DNA from: Nitratiruptor sp.
Lineage (GTDB): Bacteria; Campylobacterota; Campylobacteria; Campylobacterales; Nitratiruptoraceae
NCBI GenBank assembly: GCA_015494535.1
Contig: WGBC01000090.1
Span: 1 to 37,592 of the forward strand
Length of the DNA stretch: 37,592 bases
Direction of reading: 5' to 3'
Below the pieces are notes generated by a model. It did not search any database, had not been told where the DNA came from, and saw only the letters and a list, made by a program, of their open reading frames with translations. The first letter of the stretch is position 1; each line of letters begins with the position of its first letter. Shown in pieces: positions 1-10,715 of the stretch. The position numbers and the translations under genes were made by a program.

Positions 1-1360
1 AGAATAGTCCACCGATTCCTCTAAGCGTATAGTATGGATGCAATACTGTAACTGTATCGATGAAAGAGTATGCAAGGTTACCATACTGGTCAACCGCTCT
101 CCACATCATACCTTGCGTAATACCAGCAATCCACATGCTTGAGAAGTAGAGCACGATACCTGTAGTTTGGAGCCAAAATTGCATTTCAAGAAGTTTTTTG
201 CTGTAGATTTCTCTTTTGAAAAATCTTGGAGCCATGTGCATGATAGCAGCAATGATCATGAATCCAACCCATCCAAGTGTACCATCATGTACGTGACCTG
301 GGATCCAGTCTGTAAAGTGCGCAAGCGCGTTTACAGATTTGATTGACTGAATTGGACCTTCAAGTGTACTTAGCATATAGAATGTTGATGCAAGCACCAT
401 GAACTTGATAAGCGGGTTCTCTTTGAGCTGTCCCCATTCACCTTTCATTGTAAGAAGCATGTTAAGGGCACTACCCCAAGAAGGCAAGATAAGGATAACA
501 CTGAAGATTGAACCCATTGTCTGCATCCAGTCTGGCACAGTAGAGTAGATAAGGTGATGACCACCAGCCCAAAGATAAACGAACATCAAACCCCAAAATG
601 ATAGGAGTGAGAGCTTGTATGAATATACTGGCTGACCAGACTCTTTAGGTAGATAGTAGTAGATCATCGCGATGATTGGCACTGTAAAAACGAATGCAAC
701 CGCATTGTGACCAAACCACCACTGTACCATCGCATCATTTGTTCCAGCATACATGCTCACAGAGTGGAGTGGATCACCCATGCCCGTAATGAGGTATGTT
801 GGTACTTCCATATTGTTGAAAAGATAGAGCATAGCAACACCAAGGAAAGTCGCAATATAGTACCACATAGAGATATAAAGGGTTTTCTCTCTTCTAATAC
901 CAATAAGACCAAAAATAGAGATTCCCCAAAGAACCCAAATGAGAACGACAACAATATCAAATGGCCATTCGAACTGTGCATACTCTTTGGAAGTAGTATA
1001 GCGAAGAAGTAACGATACAACCGCTGCAAGAGCTCCTAGGAAGTAGAGCCAGAAGTGTAGTTTCGCCACACCTTGCAAAAATTTGCTCTCAGCAAGTGAT
1101 ACTTTTAGTACCCTTTGACCTACATAGTACCATGTCGCCCAAATACCGCTAAGAGTAAAGCCGTATGCCACAACATTAGTGTGAATTGGGCGCAGTCTAC
1201 TAAAGAGCGAATACTCCCCAAAGATATAGTTTAGCTCAGGAAAAGCTAACTGAAAGGCGATCAAAACGCCGACACCCATCCCTAATATACCGAACAAAAT
1301 GGCCAGATAGCTAAACCATTTTGCGACGGTATAATCATACTCAATCGCAGGATTTTGCAT
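1..1360 (-). CDS. ccoN: cbb3-type cytochrome c oxidase subunit I (CcoN), 3' end cut by window edge
   Basis: This is the catalytic subunit of the high-affinity cbb3 terminal oxidase, an inner-membrane heme-copper enzyme that reduces oxygen and pumps protons. The ATG at 1358-1360 (protein starts MQNPAIEYDY) follows a strong GGAGG site. I read the heme b ligand region 'IHTNVVAYGFTLSG' with His60, the CuB motif 'WWFGHNAVAF' with His218, and the His268-His269 pair in 'WAGGHHLIYSTVPDWM', all in the cbb3 pattern. About 453 residues are visible and the frame is open at base 1, so only a short C-terminal part is missing. ccoO, ccoQ and ccoP would be expected beyond the left edge. Upstream lies the response regulator gene on the same strand, 115 bp away. 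Confidence 0.95.
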   Translation of the reverse strand, partial: MQNPAIEYDYTVAKWFSYLAILFGILGMGVGVLIAFQLAFPELNYIFGEYSLFSRLRPIHTNVVAYGFTLSGIWATWYYVGQRVLKVSLAESKFLQGVAKLHFWLYFLGALAAVVSLLLRYTTSKEYAQFEWPFDIVVVLIWVLWGISIFGLIGIRREKTLYISMWYYIATFLGVAMLYLFNNMEVPTYLITGMGDPLHSVSMYAGTNDAMVQWWFGHNAVAFVFTVPIIAMIYYYLPKESGQPVYSYKLSLLSFWGLMFVYLWAGGHHLIYSTVPDWMQTMGSIFSVILILPSWGSALNMLLTMKGEWGQLKENPLIKFMVLASTFYMLSTLEGPIQSIKSVNALAHFTDWIPGHVHDGTLGWVGFMIIAAIMHMAPRFFKREIYSKKLLEMQFWLQTTGIVLYFSSMWIAGITQGMMWRAVDQYGNLAYSFIDTVTVLHPYYTLRGIGGLF

Positions 1361-1366
1361 GTAATA

Positions 1367-1418
1367 CCTCCTATAGAATTTGTCACAAAATTGACATACC
1401 TTTACGCGAATAATTATA
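1367..1418 (-). promoter_or_regulatory. Putative ccoN promoter and leader operator
   Basis: On the minus strand a TATAAT -10 hexamer lies at 1413-1418. No good -35 hexamer sits 16-18 bp upstream (the position reads GCTTTA), so an activator may be needed. Between the predicted start of transcription and the GGAGG ribosome site there is a perfect inverted repeat, TGTCA-N6-TGACA (1381-1396). Its spacing resembles half-sites of CRP/FNR-family regulators, but the sequence is neither the CRP nor the FNR consensus. No terminator hairpin is visible between the regulator gene and ccoN, so read-through is also possible. The regulator is unknown. Confidence 0.45.
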
Positions 1419-1475
1419 AGAAAAAGAAGTTGTAATAAAGCTTAAACAACACAGAAAAGAAAACTAATTCTTTAC

Positions 1476-2162
1476 TTAAGTTAACTGTAAGTTTATTTTG
1501 TAGCCAAGCCCCGAATAGTTAGCGATAAGCTCTTTATAGAGCTTTTTGCGTAGCCTCTTTACTAGCGTTCGCAGCGCATTTTCACTAAATTCTCCCTCTT
1601 GCCACACGTTCTTTTCAATCTCTACGAAAGAGACAATATGATCGCGATTTTTAAGCAAAAGATCTAAAAAGGCTTTCTCTTTTTTTGTTAAATTGATTAT
1701 TTCACCCTCATGCATGACAGCGGCATTGCTGCCATCGTACAAAAATCCCCGCCCAAGATCTATAATGCTCTCTTTCTCCAATTTTCTGGCAAATATCTCG
1801 CACACGGTCTCCAAAAGCTTTTCTGGAGTGAAGGGTTTGACAAGGTATTTGTTGACACCAACATCTATTGCCTTAAAAAGCCGCTCCTTTTCACTATAGG
1901 CAGTGAGGAGTATGATAGGAATATCGCTTCTTTGGCGGATGTTTTGTGCCAACGAGAGTCCATCCATCTGCTCCATCTCGATATCGGTGATTACGCAGTC
2001 ATAGCTATTTTCTTGAAACTTCTTCCACCCTTCAACCCCATTTTGCGCCGTATCGAAAACCGAAAAATCCTCTTCTAACACCTCTTTGAGCATCTGCCTA
2101 ATTTGTGGTTCGTCTTCCACATAGAGTACTTTCAATCCTCGTAAGATCTCTTCACATTTCAT
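1476..2162 (-). CDS. OmpR/PhoB-type response regulator, partner of the adjacent kinase
   Basis: The 228-residue protein has an N-terminal receiver domain (about 9-125) with acidic pocket Glu16-Asp17, phospho-acceptor Asp60 in 'CVITDIEM', the conserved Thr in 'LLTAYS' and the switch Lys in 'LVKPF'. A winged-helix DNA-binding domain follows (about 135-225) with '[14 protein letters not shown]' as the recognition-helix region and a C-terminal 'GLGYKI' hairpin. It should bind DNA when phosphorylated. Its start overlaps the end of the histidine kinase gene by 11 nt, so the two are a cognate, translationally coupled pair. It lies directly before ccoN, making ccoN a natural candidate target; that target is inference. 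Confidence 0.93.
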   Translation of the reverse strand: MKCEEILRGLKVLYVEDEPQIRQMLKEVLEEDFSVFDTAQNGVEGWKKFQENSYDCVITDIEMEQMDGLSLAQNIRQRSDIPIILLTAYSEKERLFKAIDVGVNKYLVKPFTPEKLLETVCEIFARKLEKESIIDLGRGFLYDGSNAAVMHEGEIINLTKKEKAFLDLLLKNRDHIVSFVEIEKNVWQEGEFSENALRTLVKRLRKKLYKELIANYSGLGYKINLQLT

Positions 2163-3735
2163 CCTCTTGCCCTTTTTTCAATTTAATAATAAATTTCGCA
2201 CCTTTTTTGCCATTTTTTACCTTTAATTCTCCCCCCATGCTCTGTTCGATAATCATCTTGGACATATACAACCCAAGCCCCGTGCCCTTTTTGCCATGCT
2301 TGGTGGTAAAATATGGCTCAAAAATCTTCTCCATTATCTCTTCATCGATCCCCCCACCACTATCTTCGATCTCAACGCGCACGAAATTTGGACAATCTTT
2401 CACGACAATAGCAATCTCTTTATCCTCCACACCTCGCTCCACTAAGACATCTTTGGCATTACTCAAAATATTCAAAATCACTTGCGAAAACTCGTTTTTG
2501 TAACCATAGACTTCCGGCTCCTTTGTAAAGCGCATGGAGACTTTGATACCGTTTTTCTTAAGCGTTCCCTCCATAATAGAGTAGGTATTTTGGATGTTTT
2601 CTACCACGCTGAAGGATTCTTTTTGCTTAGTTGGGCTGAAGAAGTTTTGAAAATCGCTAATAGTTTGTGACATCTTCTCCAAAATCTTGCTGCCTCTTTC
2701 ATAGAGCCTATTTACCTCTTCATCGCAAGAGAGCTTTTTGATTTTATAAAACAAAATACCAAGCTCCATGAGTGGCTGTCTCCACTGATGAGCGATGTTG
2801 CCAAGCATCTCTCCTAAGGAGGCCAAACGGGCCTGCTGAAACATCATCCTATCTTTTTCACGGTTTTTGGCTACTTCATTTTTTACTCGATTCTCTAGTG
2901 TGAGATTGAGCTGGCGCAACTGCTTGGTTTTTTCTTCAACCCTCTTTTCCAACTCTTTATTAAGTAATTCCAATTCTTTCTCTTTTTTTTGCAGTTTCTC
3001 TTGCAGCTTCACACTTGCAGTCACATCATAGCGGATTGCCACAAACTCCACAATCTCACCATGCCAATCAAGAATAGGAATCACGGTGGTGTTGACATAA
3101 AAAGTTGAACCATCTTTTGCCCTATTTTTGACTGTCCCTTTCCAGATCTTTTTGGCTAGAATCGTATCCCAAAACCTTTTAAAATGCGCTTTTGGCACAT
3201 CTGGATGGCGTACGATGTTATGGTTTTTGCCAATGAGTTCCTCTTTGCTGTATCCTGAAATTTTGCAAAACTCGTCGTTCACGTAGGTGATGATGCCGTT
3301 TATGTCGGTTTTGGAGACGATGTTGCTGCTATCGATCGCGTTTTTGTATTGGTGTAGCATGAAAGTGTTGTACTCTTTTGCCTTCTGCATGAAAAGATTG
3401 GAGATAAATTGTTCTAGTGTAGTTTTGAGCAGCTGCTCATCCATTGGCAAAAGCAGGTATTTGTCGATTTTTGCCTCAATTGCCTCATAAAGTTTTTGCG
3501 CATCTTTTTGCCCGATGTAAATCATCGGTGTATTGGGAGCTTCAGCCTTTATCTTTTTGCAAAAACCGAGATTGTCATCATTGGCGTAGATGATGATATC
3601 TGGTTTTTTTTCATGAAAGAGATCAAGCGCTTGCGAAGAGTCACTGCTTTTAAACAACTCCTTGCTATAGCTCTCGATGATAGGTAGGTATGAATTATTC
3701 TCACCCACATAAAGGATTGTAAATCGCTCTTTCAT
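2152..3735 (-). CDS. Soluble sensor histidine kinase with pseudo-receiver and Aer-like PAS domain
   Basis: I take ATG at 3733-3735 as the start ([13 protein letters not shown]); a TTG 15 nt further upstream is also possible. Domains in order: a receiver-like fold (about 5-115) lacking every phosphorylation residue; a PAS domain (about 130-240) with '[14 protein letters not shown]' and '[12 protein letters not shown]', the pattern of the FAD-binding PAS of the Aer redox receptor; a coiled coil (about 245-300); a dimerisation domain with phospho-acceptor His316 in '[10 protein letters not shown]'; and an HATPase domain with 'NILSNAKD', 'DSGGGI' and 'GTGLGL'. There are no membrane segments, so sensing is cytoplasmic, probably of redox or flavin state (inference). 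It overlaps the response regulator gene and lies 18 nt after the membrane-protein gene. Confidence 0.9.
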   Translation of the reverse strand: MKERFTILYVGENNSYLPIIESYSKELFKSSDSSQALDLFHEKKPDIIIYANDDNLGFCKKIKAEAPNTPMIYIGQKDAQKLYEAIEAKIDKYLLLPMDEQLLKTTLEQFISNLFMQKAKEYNTFMLHQYKNAIDSSNIVSKTDINGIITYVNDEFCKISGYSKEELIGKNHNIVRHPDVPKAHFKRFWDTILAKKIWKGTVKNRAKDGSTFYVNTTVIPILDWHGEIVEFVAIRYDVTASVKLQEKLQKKEKELELLNKELEKRVEEKTKQLRQLNLTLENRVKNEVAKNREKDRMMFQQARLASLGEMLGNIAHQWRQPLMELGILFYKIKKLSCDEEVNRLYERGSKILEKMSQTISDFQNFFSPTKQKESFSVVENIQNTYSIMEGTLKKNGIKVSMRFTKEPEVYGYKNEFSQVILNILSNAKDVLVERGVEDKEIAIVVKDCPNFVRVEIEDSGGGIDEEIMEKIFEPYFTTKHGKKGTGLGLYMSKMIIEQSMGGELKVKNGKKGAKFIIKLKKGQEDEM

Positions 3736-3753
3736 ACCACTATTGTACAAAAA

Positions 3754-4451
3754 TTAGTGACAAGTATGAATAGAAGCGTTGGGATCGGTAATGAACCAAT
3801 AGCCTTTGTAAAGCAAATAGATCCCATACAACGCGATCACCAAAGATGCCAACTTAATCATTAAAAGCCTAAAAGAAGAGCTTTTTAAAAAGCCGGCAAC
3901 TGTTCCTAACCCAAACATCACCGGCACAGTGGAAAGACCAAAAATCGCCATTACCACAGCTCCCCAAAAGGGGCTTCCGGTAGCAGCCGCGCTTGCAGCA
4001 AAAAAGTAGACTAAACCACAAGGCAAAAAGCCATTGAGCATTCCTAAAAAGAAGAAGCTCCAAAGCGATTTTGAGTGAATGAGCTTTGAAAATAGCGTGC
4101 GAAAAAAGCTATATTTTGTAAGATTTGCCTCAATGGAGGTCAGAAACTTTAGATTGCCAGAGAGCGATATGCCCATGAGGATCATGAAAATTCCAACTAT
4201 AATATAAAGCGTGCCATGCATCGTTTTGGAGATAAGCATAATGGAGCCAAGGTATCCAAAGAGTGCACCAATAAGCATATAGGAGGTAATGCGCCCCAGA
4301 TTGTAAAACAAGTGCGCTACACCTCCCCAGAGTTTACCTTTTGTAGGATCTACCTTCGCAGCTGTGTAGGCGATAACAAATCCTCCACACATCCCTACAC
4401 AATGGCCAAGACTTCCTAGAAAAGCCACACTAATAATACTAAAAATATCAA
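3754..4451 (-). CDS. TauE/SafE-UreH-like membrane protein (COG2836 type), likely metal or cbb3-assembly related
   Basis: This is a multi-spanning membrane protein of about 232 residues with roughly six hydrophobic segments. It carries two cysteine motifs typical of the COG2836 group: 'GHCVGMCGGF' in the first helix and 'GFLPCGLVYFF' mid-protein, an arrangement reminiscent of CcdA/DsbD-type transporters. It ends in 'ASIHTCH', a possible metal ligand. A GTG at 4428 would cut the first helix, so I prefer the in-frame TTG at 4449-4451, giving a complete helix 'LIFLVLLVAFLGSLG'. The GGAG ribosome site is rather far from it, so the start is uncertain. It lies 20 nt after the copper receptor gene. 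Members of this family often sit with cbb3 oxidase and copper genes; its exact substrate is unknown. Confidence 0.8.
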
Positions 4452-4471
4452 TAGCTTCTATTACTTACTCC

Positions 4472-6547
4472 TTAAAATCTTACATTAACATTCGCATAGA
4501 GATATCTTCCTGGCTCATTGATAAGCACAGGAGTTCTTCCACCAATGAGAGCTCTTCCTACATAAGTGTTATTTACAGCATATGTTTTATCAAAAAGATT
4601 ATCTACACCTACATGTAATGTTACGTTGTCAGTCAGATCTTTACTGGCTTTAAGATTTACTACACCCCAACCTCCAACATGACGCTCACCATTGTCTGCA
4701 TCATAATCTCTCCAACCAGCGCTCATAATCGATTCTGCCATCATATACCACTCTCCGTCATCATAACTCAATGCCAAGCGACCATGCATTGGTGGTATTT
4801 GGGCTAGATCATCATCATTTTGACCTGGAATAAGATCATCTTTTTTGCCTCTTTGATAACTAATTCCACCCTCAACCATTAAGTAGTCTCCAATCGCTCT
4901 TTGCAAAGAGAGTGAAGCACCATAGATATGTGCATCAATATTTGTCCATGTTAGATAATAAGCATTTGGATCTACATTGCCTTCGTTACTTTTGTATGCA
5001 TAAATATAATCTTTAATATCGCTATAAAAAAAGTTTACATTAAAAGATGTATCAAAAATCTCCCCTTTATATCCAATATCTAGCTCTCTATTTTTACTCT
5101 CTTTAAGATCTGGATTACCTTTTCTACTCCAATTACCCATCATAAAACCAACAAAATAGAGTTCTTGTCCATCTGGCACTCTAATACCTTGCCCTAAACC
5201 TACGTAAATAGCATTCTTCTCATCAAAATTGTAATTTACCACTACATTAGCACTCAAATCATTATAGTTTTTGCTATGTTTATCTTTATAATAGTTTTGC
5301 ACTGCTGCGATATTAGCAATTGTTGGATCATCAAATCTTTTTGCTTTAATATCCGTATTATCATACCGCAAACCAATTTGCATACTTACATTATCAATAT
5401 TTTTTAATCCTTTCAAAAATATTGCACTATTCTTTGTTTCTACATTGGGTATTCTTACTTGTCGTGGTGTTTTAGAAGGTTCATTCAGACATATTCCATT
5501 CCATTTTCGCACACTTCCATCAAGTCCAACAGTCCATACAAATGAAGCAAGCTCAAAACTATTCTTAACCTTTGCTCCTTTAATTCGACTCTCTACATGG
5601 TGGGTGCGATACATCTTACCGCCCATAATTACAGCAGAATTACGAAACTCAGTGCCCATGTCGTGTTTGACGCTAGAATAGTATGTCTCAATTGTTAAAG
5701 CTTTAGAGTAGCGTGAAAGATTTTTGATAGTATAATTGGCATTAAGCATAAGTGTTTCATCCAATTGCGCATCCATCTGGAATGCTGGATAAAGAACATT
5801 TGTAGCTTTATCGCTATAGAGTGAGAGCTTTAGCGTTTGGTTATCTGCAATATTATATACCACTTTGGACCTGATTGCAGATCGTGTATAAGCGTCAAGA
5901 TCTTTATATTTTTCTTGGTATGCATCAGGCGCAGTTTTACCTAAGGCATCCCAGTTTTGCTCTACCAAGGTTCTGCCATTACCATCCTCATACTGCTCAC
6001 TATTTTCTCTTGTGATACCGATTTGCATCTTGAGTTTGTCATCACCAGCATGAAGATTCAAATCAAACTTGTTATACCCATAGCTACCAAGTGTTGCCTC
6101 TAAGTTGCCTCCAAATCCCTCTTGTGGATCTTTTGTAATAATTTTTATAGCCCCTCCCATAGAGCCAAAATTCTCCACATCAAACGGCCCTTCTAAAACT
6201 TGGATACTCTGAATGTCAGCAATTGAAGTATGCATCAAAGGTGGATCCATCCTATTGGGACAAGCTCCATACACCTTAGCTCCATCTATAAGCACATTAA
6301 TATCATCCCTTTTAAAGCCTCGTAAAACTACATCATTACCTATTGCGCTGGCTCTAACCATATTGATCTCAGGAATATATTTAGAGAGAATCTCAGCAAG
6401 ATCTTGCTGACGCGTAAATTTAACCTCATCAGATTGGAGTGTAGGAGTTTGTAGCTCTTCCTCTTCAATAACAACCTTTTGAATATCTAGCTCTGCGCCA
6501 AAGAGCGCTCCCGCACATAAAAGCGACAATACGACACCTTTTCTCAT
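4472..6547 (-). CDS. TonB-dependent outer-membrane copper receptor, OprC/NosA type
   Basis: The 691-residue protein has a signal peptide (about 1-18, 'LLCAGALFGA'), a plug domain (about 40-150, 'GNDVVLRGF', 'INVLIDGAKVYGACPNRMDP', 'GGAIKIIT') and a 22-strand-type barrel ending in aromatic 'LYANVNVRF'. Two motifs identify the substrate. Cys96-xxx-Met100 in 'GACPNRMDPP' and His295-x-Met297 in 'VKHDMGTEF' match the CxxxM...HxM copper site known in Pseudomonas OprC. NosA of denitrifiers is the same family and supplies copper to nitrous oxide reductase. Here it heads a transcription unit that leads through the TauE-like gene and a two-component system towards the copper enzyme CcoN. The reading frame looks more AT-rich than carA or purA. 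ATG at 6547 has an AAAGGAAG site. Confidence 0.9.
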   Translation of the reverse strand: MRKGVVLSLLCAGALFGAELDIQKVVIEEEELQTPTLQSDEVKFTRQQDLAEILSKYIPEINMVRASAIGNDVVLRGFKRDDINVLIDGAKVYGACPNRMDPPLMHTSIADIQSIQVLEGPFDVENFGSMGGAIKIITKDPQEGFGGNLEATLGSYGYNKFDLNLHAGDDKLKMQIGITRENSEQYEDGNGRTLVEQNWDALGKTAPDAYQEKYKDLDAYTRSAIRSKVVYNIADNQTLKLSLYSDKATNVLYPAFQMDAQLDETLMLNANYTIKNLSRYSKALTIETYYSSVKHDMGTEFRNSAVIMGGKMYRTHHVESRIKGAKVKNSFELASFVWTVGLDGSVRKWNGICLNEPSKTPRQVRIPNVETKNSAIFLKGLKNIDNVSMQIGLRYDNTDIKAKRFDDPTIANIAAVQNYYKDKHSKNYNDLSANVVVNYNFDEKNAIYVGLGQGIRVPDGQELYFVGFMMGNWSRKGNPDLKESKNRELDIGYKGEIFDTSFNVNFFYSDIKDYIYAYKSNEGNVDPNAYYLTWTNIDAHIYGASLSLQRAIGDYLMVEGGISYQRGKKDDLIPGQNDDDLAQIPPMHGRLALSYDDGEWYMMAESIMSAGWRDYDADNGERHVGGWGVVNLKASKDLTDNVTLHVGVDNLFDKTYAVNNTYVGRALIGGRTPVLINEPGRYLYANVNVRF

Positions 6548-6592
6548 CTCATCTTCCTTTGATTAAGTATTTGAAGTATTATTACGCAGGAG

Positions 6593-6673
6593 TGTTAAGT
6601 AGAAATTAAAAAACTCCTCAAAAAGAGGAGTTAGGATGAAACTGGCATAAAGACTCTAACACACAAGTGTTAA
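6593..6673. promoter_or_regulatory. Repeated AGTGTTAA boxes upstream of the copper receptor
   Basis: Upstream of the receptor gene the octamer AGTGTTAA occurs twice on the plus strand (6593-6600 and 6666-6673). The second copy is half of an inverted repeat TAACAC-ACAA-GTGTTA (6657-6672). A terminator hairpin lies between the copies. The position suggests regulator sites for the receptor operon, perhaps metal-responsive, but no known consensus matches and chance is possible. Confidence 0.3.
6606..6632 (-). terminator. Rho-independent terminator of the aminotransferase-carA operon
   Basis: On the minus strand the sequence reads AACTCCTC-TTTTT-GAGGAGTT followed by a run of T. It is a perfect 8-bp stem with a 5-nt loop (6612-6632), and the U-tract is at 6606-6613. 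It sits about 50 nt past the stop of the last gene of the operon and before the copper receptor gene. Confidence 0.85.
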
Positions 6674-6684
6674 TTTTTCATAAA

Positions 6685-6915
6685 TTATTTTCTTTGGCAC
6701 TTCACAAGTTCAATATTTTTAATTGATTCCAAACGTCCCAATATCCTATCAAGCTCTTGGATATTTTTTTGGCACTCCTCTTGGAGTTTTTCCTTTTTCT
6801 CTTTGACAATATCAATTTGCTTTTGTAAATCATCAAGTGAAACCCTACAATCTCTTGCCAACTCCTCCTCTTTTTGGAGTACCCATTCTGTCATTTTCTT
6901 CAAAAAATCTAACAT
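6685..6915 (-). CDS. Small coiled-coil protein of unknown function (76 aa)
   Basis: The product is highly charged and helical, with a long heptad-like stretch (about 14-70: 'QKEEELARDC', 'LQKQIDIVKEKKEKLQEE', 'IQELDRILGRLESI'). It has no signal peptide or membrane segment and three cysteines. I do not recognise a family. The ATG at 6915 overlaps the end of carA by 7 nt and a terminator follows the stop, so it is the last gene of the operon and probably translationally coupled. It may be a small structural or partner protein; no function can be assigned. Confidence 0.75.
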   Translation of the reverse strand: MLDFLKKMTEWVLQKEEELARDCRVSLDDLQKQIDIVKEKKEKLQEECQKNIQELDRILGRLESIKNIELVKCQRK

Positions 6916-8054
6916 CGCTTTTCCTTTTCTTTCAAGATTAAATCCACAAACTCTTTGAATATGTAAGCACTCTCATGCGGCCCTGGACTTGCTTCTGGAT
7001 GGTGCTGAACGCTAAAGACAGGTTCATCTTTGTAACGCACGCCCTCGATCGTGTTGTCAAAAAGGTTAATATGTGTGACTTCCGCTATCTCTTGAATATT
7101 TTCTGGCACGTTGTAATTGTGGTTTTGGGCGGTAATCTCCACTCTTTTGGTAGCTTCATTGCGCACAGGATGATTGCCCCCATGGTGACCAAATTTGAGT
7201 TTATAGGTAGGGTAGCCGTGAGCGATACTAAGCAGTTGATGGCCAAGGCATATTCCAAACATTGGAACTTTCGCGGCTAAAAGTTTTTGGATTTTTGCAT
7301 GCACGTCTTTCAAAATTAATGGATCGCCAGGCCCGTTGGATAGAAATACCCCATCGATTTTTTTGGCAGCGTAATCGGCTATCACATCATCCACATCGTA
7401 AGTATGCGGTATAACTTCTACTTCTAAGCCCGCTTCTACGAGGTTATTGAGGATATTTCTCTTCACGCCAAAATCATAGACGTAGATTTTGGCTTTAGGG
7501 GTTGGCGCGCTTTTGTAGCGAAACACTCTTGCATCGTATGTGGCGCTAGTGTGGGCATAGGGCTTTTTAGTTGAAACTGTTTTGATATAATCAATCTCTT
7601 CAATGTGTGGGGCTGCGCTAAGAAGCTGGGCTAGTTCATCTTTATCGCTAATTTCGGTAGAGGCTATCATCATACATGCGCCCTTATCACGCACGACTTT
7701 TGTCAAAAACCTCGTATCAATATCGCAAATGCCCATCACATCAAATTGTTCGAGCAGCTCTTGGAGCGACTTTTGAGCGCGAAAATTGGAGTAGCGATGC
7801 TGATAGTTTCGAACGATTATCCCCTTAGCCCATGCAGCCCTGCTCTCGAAATCCTCACCATTGACCCCCACATTGCCAATCTCTGGCATGGTAAAAGTAA
7901 CAAACTGCCCTGCATAACTGGGATCCGTTACAATTTCTTGATAGCCGGTCATGGAAGTATTAAAAACGATCTCTCCAGTCTTGGTCCCCTCTGCGCCAAA
8001 ACTTTTGCCTTCCAAGAAGATTCCATGCTCCAAATAGATCCATACCTTTTTCAT
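6909..8054 (-). CDS. carA: Carbamoyl-phosphate synthase small (glutaminase) subunit
   Basis: CarA hydrolyses glutamine and passes ammonia to CarB for carbamoyl phosphate, the precursor of pyrimidines and arginine. The N-terminal CPSase small-subunit domain (about 1-140) has 'LEDG'-like 'LEHGIFLEGKSFGAEG' and 'NTSMTGYQEIVTDPSY'. The C-terminal class I amidotransferase domain (about 190-375) has 'LSNGPGDP', the nucleophile Cys269 in 'GICLGHQL' and the His-Glu pair in 'VQHHPEASPGP'. At 381 residues it is full length. The start overlaps the DUF507 gene by 4 nt (ATGA-type). carB is not in the window, so the two subunits are encoded apart. Confidence 0.96.
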   Translation of the reverse strand: MKKVWIYLEHGIFLEGKSFGAEGTKTGEIVFNTSMTGYQEIVTDPSYAGQFVTFTMPEIGNVGVNGEDFESRAAWAKGIIVRNYQHRYSNFRAQKSLQELLEQFDVMGICDIDTRFLTKVVRDKGACMMIASTEISDKDELAQLLSAAPHIEEIDYIKTVSTKKPYAHTSATYDARVFRYKSAPTPKAKIYVYDFGVKRNILNNLVEAGLEVEVIPHTYDVDDVIADYAAKKIDGVFLSNGPGDPLILKDVHAKIQKLLAAKVPMFGICLGHQLLSIAHGYPTYKLKFGHHGGNHPVRNEATKRVEITAQNHNYNVPENIQEIAEVTHINLFDNTIEGVRYKDEPVFSVQHHPEASPGPHESAYIFKEFVDLILKEKEKRC

Positions 8055-8605
8055 ACCAGCATTCCTCTTCGTCTCAATTCATCCTCAAACATACGCTGAA
8101 ATACCAATTCAAACTCCTCTGAGCCAGGGATGAGCTTTTTCTTGTAGTGACTGATTTTCTCAAGTACCACATCCTCAATCTCATCATAACTTCTAATATA
8201 ATTCATGATGGAATCGAAAATGATATTTTTCACTCTATTATCTGGTACAGCGTAGTTGATGAGATCCTCTTCATACAATTTTCGCAAAATCTTGTGGGCA
8301 TAGTCGTTGTATTTATCTTCATAATCCAAAATCACCCCATACTCTGGTGCCAATCGTTTCTTGATAAGCTTAAAAAGCTCTCTGGAGTCTGCTAAGTTAT
8401 ATTCGATCTCATCCTCGTTCTCTTCTATGATCTCTCGCACCCTCTCATCGAGTGCTGCTTCTTTCTTGAGCTCCTCCTCCAATACATCCCTAGCCGTATG
8501 TACTACCGGCTCTACGCCACGCGTGAGAGTTACAAGGGGGGAATTAAGCAGATCGATGGCAATTTTGTTGGCCACATATGGTGCGTGGGGAAGTCGTAAT
8601 CTCAT
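8051..8605 (-). CDS. DUF507 family protein
   Basis: This 184-residue, mostly helical, acidic protein matches the DUF507 family, which in Campylobacterota is commonly found beside carA. Recognisable features are the N-terminal 'MRLRLPHAPYVANKIAIDLL', an acidic middle 'REIIEENEDEIEYN' and a C-terminal 'FQRMFEDELRRRG'. I prefer the ATG at 8603-8605, five bases after AGGAG; a GTG six bases earlier would overlap that ribosome site. The upstream purA stop codon is part of the same TAGGAG. No function is established for the family as far as I know. Confidence 0.85.
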   Translation of the reverse strand: MRLRLPHAPYVANKIAIDLLNSPLVTLTRGVEPVVHTARDVLEEELKKEAALDERVREIIEENEDEIEYNLADSRELFKLIKKRLAPEYGVILDYEDKYNDYAHKILRKLYEEDLINYAVPDNRVKNIIFDSIMNYIRSYDEIEDVVLEKISHYKKKLIPGSEEFELVFQRMFEDELRRRGMLV

Positions 8606-8613
8606 TGCCACTC

Positions 8614-10714
<2,101 letters not shown>

Positions 10715-10715
10715 C

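Noticed and set aside
707-1029. Open frames on both strands (101 and 90 residues)
   Set aside because: They lie inside the conserved ccoN coding sequence in other frames and their products resemble nothing.
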